Assembly: GCA_039657365.1 (NCBI GenBank)
Contig: CM077588.1
Location: 41,768,501 to 41,832,500, forward strand
From: Stephania yunnanensis
Lineage: Eukaryota > Streptophyta > Magnoliopsida > Ranunculales > Menispermaceae
Direction: 5' to 3'
DNA length: 64,000 nt
How positions within the stretch are numbered: position 1 is the first letter of the stretch; each line of letters begins with the position of its first letter. The position numbers and the translations under genes were made by a program. Of the stretch, positions 33,125 through 44,019 are shown piece after piece. The notes below the pieces were generated by a model that was not told the origin of the DNA, searched no databases, and saw only the letters and a program-made list of their open reading frames with translations.

Positions 33125-33790
33125 ACGATATTGTCTTAGTAAATACTAGTTTTAGGAAGAGGGAGTCGCATATAATTACTTTTAGTAGTGGTCATAACAA
33201 GAGTCAAATAGATTTTCTTTTAACAAGAAAAATATGTAGAGACCGCAAAGTAATACCTTGTGAAACACTTACTACCCAACATAAGTTAGTACTTGATATT
33301 AAGCTAACACGACGACATAATATGAATAAAAGAGTTAGCGACCCTAGAATAAAGTGGTGGAACCTAAAACATAGTAAACAAGTAGAGTTTAGAGAAAAAC
33401 TACTAAAGGAAAATGTTTGGAATTTTGACTTAGATGATAATACAATGTGGCTAGAAATAAGTAGTTGCATAAGGAGAGCGTGTCAAACGTATTAGATATA
33501 TCTAAAGGCTTGAGACCACCAAAGAAGGAAACATGGTGGCGGAACGAGGATGTCCAACTAGCAATTAAGACTAAAAGAGATATTTATAGGAAAATACCTA
33601 AGCGTCAAGATGAAGATGTGTACAATCAATATAGAGAAGCTAGAAAACAAGCTAAAAAAGTAGTTAGTCAAGGTAAAACAAATTTCATGGAAGATCTATA
33701 TACAAGGTTAGGTAATAGATCGAGATGGCGAATATATATATATATATAGGCTAGCCAAATTAAGAGATAAAAAGAAACAAGACCTAAGTC
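33125..33790 (+). pseudogene. RTE LINE endonuclease C-terminus and linker (copy 2)
   Basis: The translated sequence includes HNKSQIDFLLTRK and, further on, TTQHKLVLDIKL, where the His belongs to the catalytic (S)DHRLV-type site of APE-like endonucleases that nick the target DNA. A basic linker follows (KWWNLKHSKQVEF, then ETWWRNEDVQLAIK and EARKQAKKVVSQGK in frame 33465-33749). A stop and at least one frameshift break it. The N-terminal two thirds of the endonuclease are absent because of 5' truncation. Confidence 0.85.
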
Positions 33791-33819
33791 ATGTAAGATT
33801 TATTAAGGACGGAAATCAA

Positions 33820-35340
33820 AATGTTTTAGCGCGCGAGGATGATATTAAGGAGAGATGGAGAAGTTACTTCGATAGTTTATTTAATGATGGCCAAGTTGAT
33901 ACTATAATAGATGAAAGCCCACACCAAGAAAGAAATGTAAACTATTCACACAATATTAGAATTATAGAAGTTAAAGAGACATTGAAAAGAATGAAAATAG
34001 AGAAAGCATGTGGCCCAGATGAAATACTCATAGAGGTTTGGAAATACTTAGGAGAAATTGGATTGACTTGGTTAACAAAGCTTTTCAATAAAATTTTAAA
34101 ATCAAAACGGATGCCAATGGATTGGAGAAGAAGCACGTTTATGTCAATCTTCAAAAACAAAGGAGACATTCAAAGTTGCTCATATTACCAGAGAATTAAA
34201 CTTATGAGTCACACTATGAAATTTTGAGAGATGATAATTGACAATAGGCTAAGGACATAAACAACAATATCAGAGAACCAATTCGGTTTCATGCCGGGAG
34301 GTCAACTATGAAGGCAATTTTCCTTGTAAGACGATTGTTAGAAAAATATAGAGAAAAGAAAAAAATATCTTCATATGGTATTCGTAGATTTAGAAAAAGC
34401 ATATGATAGGGTCCCTAGATATGTTCTTTGATGGGTTCTAGAAAGAAAAAGAATGCATGCTAGATACATAGAAATTATTAAGGATATATATGATGGAGTA
34501 GTAATGAGTATAAAGACATTTGGAGGAGCTACAAAAGAATTTCCCATTACGATAGAACTATATCAAGGATCGGCTTTAAGCCCATATCTATTTACTTTAA
34601 TTATGAATGAACTAACTAGATGTATTCAAGAAGATATACCATGGTGTATGCTATTTGCAAATGATATTGTCTTAGTGGATGAAACTAAAGATGAAGTGAA
34701 TAGGAAATTAGAACTCTGTAGGAATACATTAGAATCTAAAGGCTTTAAGTTGAGTAGGACGAAAACCGAATACACGCACTGTGAGTTTAGAAACACTAGA
34801 AATCTAGATGACGGAGTGGTAAAATTAGGGGAAGTAGAAGTTTCTATGGTAAACCACTTTAGATACCTATGATCAATCATACAAAATGATGGTAACATTG
34901 AGAATGATGTCACACATAGAATTCAAGCTGGATGGAAGAAATGAAAGAGTGCAACAGAGGTGATTTGTGATCGAGATGTTCATGCTAAGTTAAAAGGAAA
35001 ATCTTATTGGATCGCAATTAGGTCAGCTATACTCGATGGAAGTGAATGTTGGGCGTTATAGCAACAACAATTACATAAAATGAACGTAGCAGAAATGAGG
35101 ATGCTTAGGTGGATGTGTGGTAAAACTCGTAAAGATAGAATAAGAAATATAGAAATTCAAAGACAAGTAAGAGTAGCACCAATTGATACAAATATTAGAG
35201 AAGGGCGGTTGCGGTGGTTTAGTCACAGCAAAGATAGCCTACAAATGCCCCAACTAGAAAACTTGACTCAATAGAAACTGTAGAAGTTCGACGAGGTAAG
35301 GGCAGACCAAAGTTAACATGAGATGCATTAATTAGGAGGG
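33820..35340 (+). pseudogene. RTE LINE reverse transcriptase (copy 2)
   Basis: The landmarks match copy 1: CGPDEILIEVWKYLGEIG, WRRSTFMSIFKNKGD, the QFGFMP region (frameshifted near 34300), FVDLEKAYDRVP, QGSALSPYLFTLIMNEL, and the catalytic box LFANDIVLV, where FADD has become FAND. DETKDEVNRKLEL follows without interruption, then MNVAEMRMLRWMCGKTRKDR. At least six stops or frameshifts are present. It holds the intact target sequence of hAT-B at 34669-34676. Confidence 0.92.
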
Positions 35341-35476
35341 GTTTGAATGGTTTGAAAAGCTCACCATCAATTGCATTTAATCGAGCACAATGGAAAAGTT
35401 TGATCTATGTACCCCAGTTAATTTGAGACTGAGGCTTTGTTGTTAATGTTGTTAATGTTGTTGTTGTTGTTGTTGT

Positions 35477-35608
35477 ATCCACAGCTTTTTTTCAGTGAAT
35501 TAAGGTTTCAAACAACAGTGTCTATAAAATGTGTCTCAAAAGAATATTGAATTGGATTTGTATCTTGATTTTCCAAAGGAATCCAGAGAATTACGAAAGA
35601 GAGAGAGG

Positions 35609-35643
<35 letters not shown>

Positions 35644-35759
35644 AACTGGCAATTTTTAAACAAAAAAATGAGTGCAAAAAAAATGTGAAAAAAACTCAAA
35701 TCCATTAGTAACTATTGAAGTAAAGCATCAGGTGTGGCATTGACAAGAACAACTAGGGG
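35477..35759. repeat. Spacer with (GA)n microsatellite
   Basis: A GA-rich run lies at 35597-35644, mostly GAGAGA with a few interruptions. Nothing else is recognisable. Confidence 0.8.
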
Positions 35760-36272
35760 TAGGGGTGGGTAAACCGCGGTGTGATGGTGAAAATCATCAA
35801 ACTGCCACCAAATCGGGGTTCACAGTTTGTTCATTTTACAAACTACCATTAAACCGCAAACCCTTATAACCGCAACCAAACCGATCGCGGTTTGGTTGGT
35901 TTGGTTTTGTGATTTTTATGCGACACATTTTCAATAAAAAACTACATATTCTATACATGTCCATCAATAAAAGATATGTCCATACATGATCATACATAAA
36001 AAACGCAATAAAACACATAAACTCAATCAAAATTACGAGTCTAAGTTCATTTCAAAATTAAAACAACATGAAAAGTCTTCAACTCTATCCTATTTCATTC
36101 CAAGTTTGGGGTGGTTTTGCAATTTGGTGAACCGCGATTTTTCATAGATGAAAACCACCAAACCGCAGAATCGTGGTTCTCAAGTTTTCTAAACTGCCCC
36201 AAACTGCTAGTTTAAAAAATCAGGTTAGACCATGCGGTTTGGACGATTTGGACGATTTTGCGGAGACCACTG
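35760..36272 (-). mobile_element. hAT-A family, copy 2, without the LINE
   Basis: It begins TAGGGGTGGGTAAACCGCGG, the inverted counterpart of the hAT-A right end, and is colinear with that element in reverse. The right part carries AACCACCAAACCGCAGAATC and ends near GCGGTTTGGACGATTTGG. The LINE target region is unbroken at about 35905-35935. About 510 bp long. Its other terminus is not clean and abuts the next MITE. Confidence 0.82.
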
Positions 36273-36975
36273 CCTTGCACACGGATTGGATCTAATCCAA
36301 TTAGAGTCAATCCGCAATCCAATCCAATCCAATCATCATGGATTGAAAAATTACAGTCTAGTCCAGTTCAAATATGTCATCAATCGAATTTGCAAAATGT
36401 GGATCAGACTAGATCAAGTTCCACGGATTGAAGTTTCTCTATCTAAATATTCATGAAATTGAACTTAATCAAATGAATTACAAAAATCATACATCTCATG
36501 AATGAAAAATTTACAACATACATCCCACAAAACTATGTATAGCATATTTCCCACAAATTTCTCATCAGAATAACTTTTAAAATGGAAGTTCCTACATAAA
36601 TAAATATGTCCCACAAATATGCATCATACATCCTCACAAATTAAAAAGCACAAAAAGGTGCAAGTTGCAAAAACAACCTACAAAAAAGGTAATAAAAGAG
36701 GTAAGAACAAGCATAGTCTTTGAGATATTAATTATAGTTTTGAGTTGATAGTTTGGGTTGATGCTCTTCGAGATACTATAGTACATATAATCATATATGT
36801 ATATTTGTTGGATGTGATAAATGGATTGGATTCGCGGTTTTTATTAGTGTAGGATTCGTAATCTGATTCAATCTAGACGAACATGTGATTTTTCAGTTCA
36901 GTCAAGTTCGAAGGATCAAAAAATTGATCCGGATTGGACCGTATCTGCAGATTAGTGCAATCCATATGCACCCTT
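36273..36975. mobile_element. MITE family 3 (GTGCAYAYGGATTG termini)
   Basis: The left end reads TTGCACACGGATTGGATC. The right end is the inverted GGTGCATATGGATTGC. Subterminal regions repeat AATCCAATCC / GGATTGGA several times. The interior is AT-rich and non-coding. The ends resemble plant hAT MITEs, but I see no clear duplication because the left edge adjoins hAT-A copy 2. Confidence 0.65.
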
Positions 36976-38431
36976 AAGTAGAACTGCGAACACGTAGAAA
37001 TATGATGCTCAACGGAACATAACATCTTATATATAGAGGAATTGTTTATGTGAGAAGGTCTCACAATGCCACCCGTGGCATGTGAGAAACTCTTATGGAT
37101 TGACATGTGGCATGATGATGTCACAGTTTCTATTTTACTATTTTTAGGTAATTTTTTATTACAAATGACATATTTTATGTAGATGTTTTTATTTTTGTTT
37201 TTTTCCTGTTTTGTAAGTATTTAATATACGTTAAATTCATTTTCATACAATATTTTGATACTTTGTCTTCATGCGCGGGATATCGACTAGTTGATAATAA
37301 GAAAATTGGCAAGTTTAATATCAATAAACACTTTAAATAATAACTATGGTGCACGACCTTTTTTAAATGAGAATGCTTATACAACATTGCAAACGTACAA
37401 GCTTCAATAACTTTAATGACTCCTTTGACACGAGATCACCAAAATGCATGTTTTCACGTACTAAAAAGGAAAATACTAGAATGCCAATAACAATAATCTC
37501 ACATCATAAGCCACGTCGGCTCACAAAAGCTTTTTATGTGACTTTGACTTATGTGTTATGCGTGCATGGATGGCTCACACATTCTAAGAATTTCAACCGT
37601 CACTTAAAGTCTCATTTCTACCCTCGCGTAACTTTTTTTCTATTCTCGTTATTGTTCCACCCTTTCAAAAATCAACATCGTCGCAAATCAGGGGTCCAAA
37701 ATTGTTAGCCACGTTTATATATTATGCAATTGGGTGTATGGGCCACGTTTTACGTATTTGTAAAATAGACAATGTTTTGATAACTAATAGATATCTTAAA
37801 ATCTCAACAATCCTAATCTCTTGGGAAGTCTTAAGATTAATAGGATAAAATCACGCAGTGTGATTTTTTATTCAAGGCTTTTGGTATTTTTGTGTGGTAA
37901 AGAGTTCTCTAATAACGTTTCTCCAAACTCTTGGGCTGTGAAAAAGACTGGAGACCACACAAAAAGAAATAAGACAAAGGTACGCTTCGACCAATACTTT
38001 TTAACTCCTATTTAGATCAAAACCTTCATTGGTCTCAGAGCAACTATGTGATTAGCATCCTGCGCACTTAAATGATTTTTGGGGTTTTCGCCGAGTTGGG
38101 TTGGAATGCTTTCTAAATCTTATTTTTTTTAGATTTATTTATTTTAATTCTATTTTTTATTTAAAAAAGAAATTTGGAGTTTCACTTATTTTCGGCGACA
38201 TTGCCTGAATCCGGTCCCGATAAGGGATGGGGCACCCATCGGGGTGTTTACCAGTACGCTTAGAAAGATCAACAAAAACGACCAAGAAAAGTGATGGATT
38301 TGTGGTTCTTTCTTCGAAATCTGTTGTCGATCGGTTATGGCGCACCTATTGGGGTGCTTGCCGGAATACGATGGTTTAAGTCGGTGATGGCTGGAGTCGA
38401 AAATGCTAAAAACAATTTTGTTGAAGTATAC
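36976..38431. other. Spacer without recognised genes
   Basis: Open frames here (for example 37367-37708) show no domain, no conserved motif and no biased composition, so I do not call them. Two similar short hairpin-forming motifs lie at 38231-38258 and 38338-38365. Confidence 0.45.
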
Positions 38432-39800
38432 TGTTGAGTTGTTAATTATGTAATATTATATATAGGTTATCTATATATTTTTATTGTCAAGTCTCCAAAA
38501 TACTAGTCTAATTGCATTTATTTATTATTTTCAGGGTTATTGGAGTGCGCGGTTAAATTCGAGGTGAAAAACTACGCAAAATCGAGTATTTATATGTCGG
38601 GATCCGTTTTACACTGAAAGTCGCGCCAGCGCACATCTCGAGGCAAATTTGGCGAGCCCACACGTGTCGTGGTGATTGAAGAAGATCAAGTGGACCATAA
38701 TGGCGTTGGTACAATGAAGCAGAGTTGGTTTGATTTGCATTATATACATGAAAATATATATATCTATCGTTCTATATATATATATATATATAGAAAGATG
38801 AGATATGCATGGAAAATGGAACGGATCATTGCTGTTGGAGATATGCATCGAAATAAAATAAAAATTGGAAAGAAAAAAACGTGCTTGGGGGGAATTTCGG
38901 ATTCGGCTCTCGCTCTCTGGTTTTATTTTTTATCTTCTCGGCTCTCTGGCCGAACTCCTCTTCCCCATTCTTTTCTATTTTATTTTTCTTTGTTCTTTGT
39001 GTTCTTCAACTATGCGAGACTAAAACCTCTAGCCTAGGCAAGATTGCAAGGGAGGTTCGACTGCGCATATCAATGGATTTGTGAGATTTATATATTTTAA
39101 TTTCAGTCTTTTCATTATTATTTTATTTTCTTTGGTATTGTTTGAACAATCAAAGTTAAACACTTGTTTAAACTTTGATTTATTTGTCAGTGAGTTGTAA
39201 GCATCCGTAGTTGTGCAATAAGACCACACTAGTGGCATTCAACCATACCGATTGATTAGACCCTTTTGGGACCGGTTGAATACCATAGGGATCTAGGCTA
39301 AATCGGACACACTAGTGATCCGGTTGTCTAGGTGTAGTGCCTTCAGGAAGCTCAATGTGGTCAACGCATTAAACCCAATTCACTTGAATTGTGGTTATGT
39401 GTTTGATTAGGGAAATAGTCATCGTCATACCTTGGCTATCGAGATTAGGAAGTGCGAGGAACCGCGTGCGTCACGGGGTCTATAGCTACACTAAGATATT
39501 TTGATTTGCATACTTTACATAAATCGACGACCAAATCTAATCTTTTATCGAACTGAACTTGTATGTCTTGACCTAGGTGTTTTTATTAATTGTTTTCAAA
39601 TTATTTTCATTGTTTTGTTTATTTTGTTTATATTTAGATTAGTTAATTAATTCATTCTCTCTTAAAACCTGATTTCTCTTTTTGTTATTTTTGACCTTAA
39701 AAAGATTACCAGTCCCTGTGGAATCGACCATTTGCCGCTATTCTACAAAATAGTTGGTTTAGGTATTTTTAAATTTTATTGACGCATTCGGCGCGCGTCA
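38432..39800 (+). repeat. LARD-like element 5' LTR
   Basis: TG...CA ends, with a (TA)n microsatellite near 38756-38792. The sister LTR is longer in (TA)n at 42966-43018 and has a GATTCG triplication (43125-43146) where this one has a CTCTCG-type stretch. Confidence 0.93.
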
Positions 39801-39805
39801 ATTTT

Positions 39806-39823
39806 TGGCGCCTTTGCCGGGGA
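39806..39823 (+). other. Primer-binding site, Asp-tRNA type
   Basis: TGGCGCCTTTGCCGGGGA sits five bases inside the 5' LTR. Plant Gypsy elements with Asp-tRNA priming read TGGCGCCGTTGCCGGGGA, so there is one difference. Confidence 0.85.
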
Positions 39824-40172
39824 TTGGTTTTTTTTTCTTTCTTTGGTTATTTATTTTTTATTTTTATTTTTATTTTTATTTTTTCGTATCTAGTCCTTTG
39901 CTCTTAACATGTATGCAGGCAACCCCGCGATGGCCTCTTACCCCCACAATTATGGTCGATTCGAAGACTCACATTATTATAATGTGAATGGGGTAGGTAT
40001 GTTATATAATGAACATCAATTTTCTAACATGCATTCTTTTGTGCAACAGGTCGAGGTTTGAGAAATTTATGAAGATTATTCTCATTCCACATATGATTGT
40101 CCGTATTATCCAAAGTATGAGAATTATCACTATCCTAGCTATGCATCGCCGCAACCCGATTTTTTTGGGTTC

Positions 40173-40688
40173 ATGTCAAGTCCACAGATTCCTCAACAAA
40201 GCACTTTTTTAGAAGATATGATGAAAAAATTACTAGATGATCAACAGCGGTTTCACAAAGAGCTTCAGCAATTTTCGCGTGAGTTTCCAAGCTTGCAAAA
40301 CTTGGAAAATCAATTTATTCAAGTGAACGCCACACTCCAGAATATGCTTGATGAGAAAGAGTTGTGTAATACACAACCAATTTCTTACTCAGAGGAGAAT
40401 GTGGACGTTGATACATTGAGTAATGTTGAGGAGAATGTTGATACACCAGTGGAGAACTACTGGTGCGAAACAACGCAAGGATTTGAAGTCCTTCAAATTG
40501 AGCCAGACATGCCCATTGCACCGAATGATGATGATGACGTCGCGTTAGAAATTGGAGTCATTTCAGAACGGCCAGAGGAGCCGCAGATAGAGAGCAAGGA
40601 AGACCAACCTCTGGTGTTGGTGAAACCACCCACCCTCCCATGCATATTTGTTAAACCTTATACGGGGGTGGACGTAAAGGAGCGTTAG
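40173..40688 (+). CDS. Gag-like protein of the LARD-like element, 171 residues
   Basis: This is the only substantial frame in the element. Residues 10-65 look helical and coiled-coil-like (EDMMKKLLDDQQRFHKELQQ, then LENQFIQVNATLQNMLDE). They recall the C-terminal linker of plant Gypsy gag, which has a NLExQxGQLA-type stretch. Residues 70-150 are acidic (EENVDVDTLSNVEENVD, NDDDDVALE), and the end is Pro-rich (LVKPPTLPCIFVKP). No capsid fold and no CCHC knuckle are visible. The stop at 40688 may be premature, since a related-looking acidic frame continues to about 40865. I give it as a possible expressed protein of unknown function. Confidence 0.45.
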   Translation: MSSPQIPQQSTFLEDMMKKLLDDQQRFHKELQQFSREFPSLQNLENQFIQVNATLQNMLDEKELCNTQPISYSEENVDVDTLSNVEENVDTPVENYWCETTQGFEVLQIEPDMPIAPNDDDDVALEIGVISERPEEPQIESKEDQPLVLVKPPTLPCIFVKPYTGVDVKER

Positions 40689-40909
40689 CGGATTTTCTAC
40701 ACTGCTAACACCTTTGTGTTGGAGGACCATGATGTGACAGATTCATTTGTGTTAGAAGTTTCGAATGAGCTTCCAATTCTGAAAGAGGGCGTGCATGCTG
40801 CATTGCCCAAATATGTTGATGCGCCATTCGTTGTTGACATCTCCAAAGGAGAGGGCATCACGTGAAGAATCACAATAAGTCTAGCCAAATACTTAAAAGA
40901 AAGGCGCTC

Positions 40910-40927
40910 GTTGGGAGGCAGCCCAAC
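40910..40927 (+). promoter_or_regulatory. GTTGGG/CCCAAC hairpin in the LARD-like element
   Basis: GTTGGGAGGCAGCCCAAC forms a perfect 6-bp stem with a 6-base loop and follows AAAGGCGCTC. I recall a very similar motif downstream of coding regions in several dicot Gypsy elements, so it may be a conserved RNA signal. Confidence 0.6.
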
Positions 40928-42631
40928 TTTGTTTTTATTTTTATTGCATTTATTTCAGTTTAATTTAGTTTTAGTTTTTTTTATGTTTAATAAATCCCTA
41001 ACTTGGTCTCTTGGATTTTCGCAGGTGTAATGAATGTTTGATGAGCACTGATGGCACTAGACCACCCCCTGAGTTTCGATAGGTTTGACTATGGATTACA
41101 TTATTTTTGGAGTAATTTGAGCATATTCGTTTTTAAGAATTAACATATTATTAGAGTTTTAGGTGTTTTGAGACTTGGTCGGGACATATCCAACTTAAGT
41201 CGCCACATTAGTGGCGGGTCTTTAAGTAGACCCAAAACCCAAAACCTCATTCCATCATCTTGTTGACTTCACCCGTAGTTGAAAGACTCGGGCTCGCAAG
41301 ATTTGATAGGAATCATTTGAATTAACTCCCATGCTTATTAGTTCTTGCTCTTATTATGATAATTTTATTTCATAGTTTCCTTAGTCACCTAGACATGCGA
41401 GATTTGAGCATTCACTAATTTTTGGAGACTTTTGTTATGCGTGCACTTGTATCATCTTTTTATTTTATCCATGTTCTTTTTCACCACTATTCTTTGTCTT
41501 TTTGTTGCATGAATTCCTTGACTTGTTTTGAACCTTGAGGACAAGATTCAGAATAAGTTTGGGGGTACTTTAGAATTTGTGGATTGAGTTGGATGGACTT
41601 ATTTGCGAAAGACCGCAGGTGAGATCGTTTAAATTTTTTTCAATTATATGCGGTTACATGTGGTTGACGAATGGTAATAGTGGTGTTTAATGTCACTTAT
41701 TCTCTCATTTCTTCCATTTCTTTTCCCTCCATACTTCTCTTTCTAATTTCATTAGGAGTTGATACACTTTCATGCATGTAGTTAGTACAGTTTTTATTAT
41801 TATATTGTTTAGAGTTACCCGAAACTTTGTTTCATGCCTTTGGTTGTGGATGAGTACATTATGGTTGCCTTTTTGACTTGAAACTTATGAAAAAGTAGGT
41901 GAAATACTCACTCGAGTCCGTAGCTCAGCATTTTTATTATTTAATGATTAGGGACTTAGTATGATGGTTAAGCCTTGTGCTAGATACCAAAATCTGTAGA
42001 CGGTTGAAATTGCGCAAGTGATGATATTTTAACTCACATTGGGGAATTTACATAATTATAGTGAAAGTGAGAAGGGCTAATAGGAGTTTTCAAAAAATAG
42101 AGAGTCCCACAAGTTTCCACAGGAAACGGAGCAGGGAAACTTGTGGTGGGAAAAAGTGAGGAAAGTGGTCCATAGGAAATGGAGCAGGGACCGTATTATT
42201 TGAAGAAAAAAAAATTTGGAGAAGAAAAAAATAGAGAGTATACATATAAAATGAATAAAGGCGGAAGTGTATGGAAACTCCTCAAATAAAAAGATTTAGC
42301 TCGAGTGCTTATAGCTAGATTAAGTAAAATTGTGGACTTGCGTGCTTGAATGTATAGACCAAGAAAACCCGCAAGTAGTTGATGGCGTTTGTCTTGACCA
42401 TATATTTGTCTTGAAAATGTGATCTTAATTGTGTTTGGGTTGCGGTTCTTGACATATCTTAACTCTGAAATTTCTTAAGTGACTTGTTATCTTGACAACT
42501 ATGTAAATCAAAAGAACTCCATGAATTTCAAATCGGGTATATGATTAGTTGAGTCTGTACATATCTATATTATGAGTCTAGTTTATTTGATTGTTTGTCA
42601 TTTACACTTTTGCTCGGGACGTTCAAAGTCC
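40928..42631 (+). other. LARD-like element 3' untranslated region with an internal polypurine-like site
   Basis: 1.7 kb without a frame. TAAGTTTGGGGGTAC at 41554-41568 nearly duplicates the true polypurine tract at 42632-42646 (CTAAGTTTGGGGGTA). Confidence 0.6.
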
Positions 42632-42647
42632 TAAGTTTGGGGGTATT
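42632..42647 (+). other. LARD-like element polypurine tract
   Basis: AAGTTTGGGGGTATT directly precedes the 3' LTR start TGTTGAG. Its G-run is the expected plus-strand primer. Confidence 0.75.
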
Positions 42648-44014
42648 TGTTGAGTTGTTAATTATGTAATATTATATATAGGTTATCTATATATTTTTAT
42701 TGTCAAGTCTCCAAAATACTAGTCTAATTGCATTTATTTATTATTTTCAGGGTTATTGGAGCGCGCGGTTAAATTCGAGGCGAAAAACTACGCAAAATCG
42801 AGTATTTATATGTCTGGATCCGTTTTACACTGAAAGTCGTGCCAGCGCGCATCTCGAGGCAAATTTGGCGAGCCCACGCGTGTCATGGTGTTTGAAGAAG
42901 ATCAAGTGGACCATAATGGCATTGGTACAATGAAGCAGAGTTGGTTTGATTTGCATTATATACATGAAAATATATATATATATATATATATATCTATCGT
43001 TCTATATATATATATAGAAAGATGAGATATGCATGGAAAATGGAAACGGATCATTGTTGTTGGAGATATGCATCGAAACAAAATAAAAATCGGAAAGAAA
43101 AAAAACGTGCATGGGGGGAATTTCGGATTCGGATTCGGATTCGGAGTTCGGCTCTCTGGCCGAACTCCTCTTCCCCATTCTTTTCTATTTTATTTTTCTT
43201 CGTTCTTTGTGTTCTTCAACTATGCGATGCTAAAACCTCTAGCCTATGCAAGATTGCAAGGGAGGTTCGACTGCGCATATCAATGAATTTGTGAGATTTA
43301 TATATTTTAATTTCAGTCTTTTCATTATTATTTTATTTTCTTTGGTATTGTTTGAACAATCAAAGTTAAACACTTGTTTAAACTTTGATTTATTTGTCAG
43401 TGAGTTGTAAGCATCCGTAGTTGTGCAATAAGACCACACTAGTGGCATTGGACCATACCGATTGATTAGACCCTTTTGGGACCGGTTGAATACCATAGGG
43501 ATCTAGGCTAAATCGGGCACACTAGTGATCCAATTGTCTAGGTGTAGTGCCTTCAGGAAGCTCAATGCGGTCAACGCATTATTAAACCCAATTCACTTGA
43601 ATTGTGGTTATGTGTTTGATTAGAGAAATAGTCATCGTCGTACCTTGGCTATCGAGATTAGGAAGTGCGAGGAACCGCGTGCGTCACGGGGTCTATAGCT
43701 ACACTAAGATATTTTGATTTGCATACTTTACATAAATCGACGACCAAATCCAATCTTTTATCGAACTGAACTTGTATGTCTTGACCTAGGTGTTTTTATT
43801 AATTGTTTTCAAATTATTTTCATTGTTTTGTTTATTTTGTTTATATTTAGATTAGTTAATTAATTCATTCTCTCTCAAACCCCAATTTCTCTTTTTTTTA
43901 TTTTTGACCTTAAAAAGATTACCAGTCCCTGTGGAATCGACCTTTTGCCACTATTCTACAAAATAGTTGGTTTATGTATTTTTTAAGTTTTATTGAAGCG
44001 TTCGGCGCGCGTCA
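42648..44014 (+). repeat. LARD-like element 3' LTR
   Basis: 1367 bp, colinear with the 5' LTR. It ends GCGCGTCA at 44014 and is followed by the TATAC duplication. Confidence 0.93.
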
Positions 44015-44019
44015 TATAC

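Larger units (their letters stand above)
33110..35476 (+). mobile_element. RTE-type LINE, copy 2, 5'-truncated, uninterrupted
   Basis: A 2.37-kb LINE starts inside the endonuclease and ends in a (GTT)n tail. A 15- to 16-bp duplication, ATCCACAGCTTTTTT, flanks it at 33094-33109 and 35477-35492. It is colinear with copy 1 and has neither hAT-B nor Copia-B, so it serves as the empty-site reference for both. Confidence 0.93.
38432..44014 (+). mobile_element. Non-autonomous LTR retrotransposon (LARD-like), complete
   Basis: LTRs at 38432-39800 and 42648-44014 (both about 1.37 kb, starting TGTTGAG, ending GCGTCA) enclose 2.85 kb. The element is flanked by the exact 5-bp duplication TATAC (38427-38431 and 44015-44019). 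A primer site of the Asp-tRNA type and a polypurine tract are present, but there is no protease, RT, RNase H or integrase. The only long frame is a 171-residue gag-like protein. LTRs look roughly 97-98% identical by eye apart from a variable (TA)n run, so insertion was recent. Primer type and 3' motifs suggest a Gypsy (Athila/Tat-type) parent; that is inference. Confidence 0.92.

Noticed and set aside
36976..38431. Host gene candidates in the spacer (for example 37367-37708)
   Set aside because: The frames are short, lack domains and splice-site support, and look like chance frames in AT-rich sequence.
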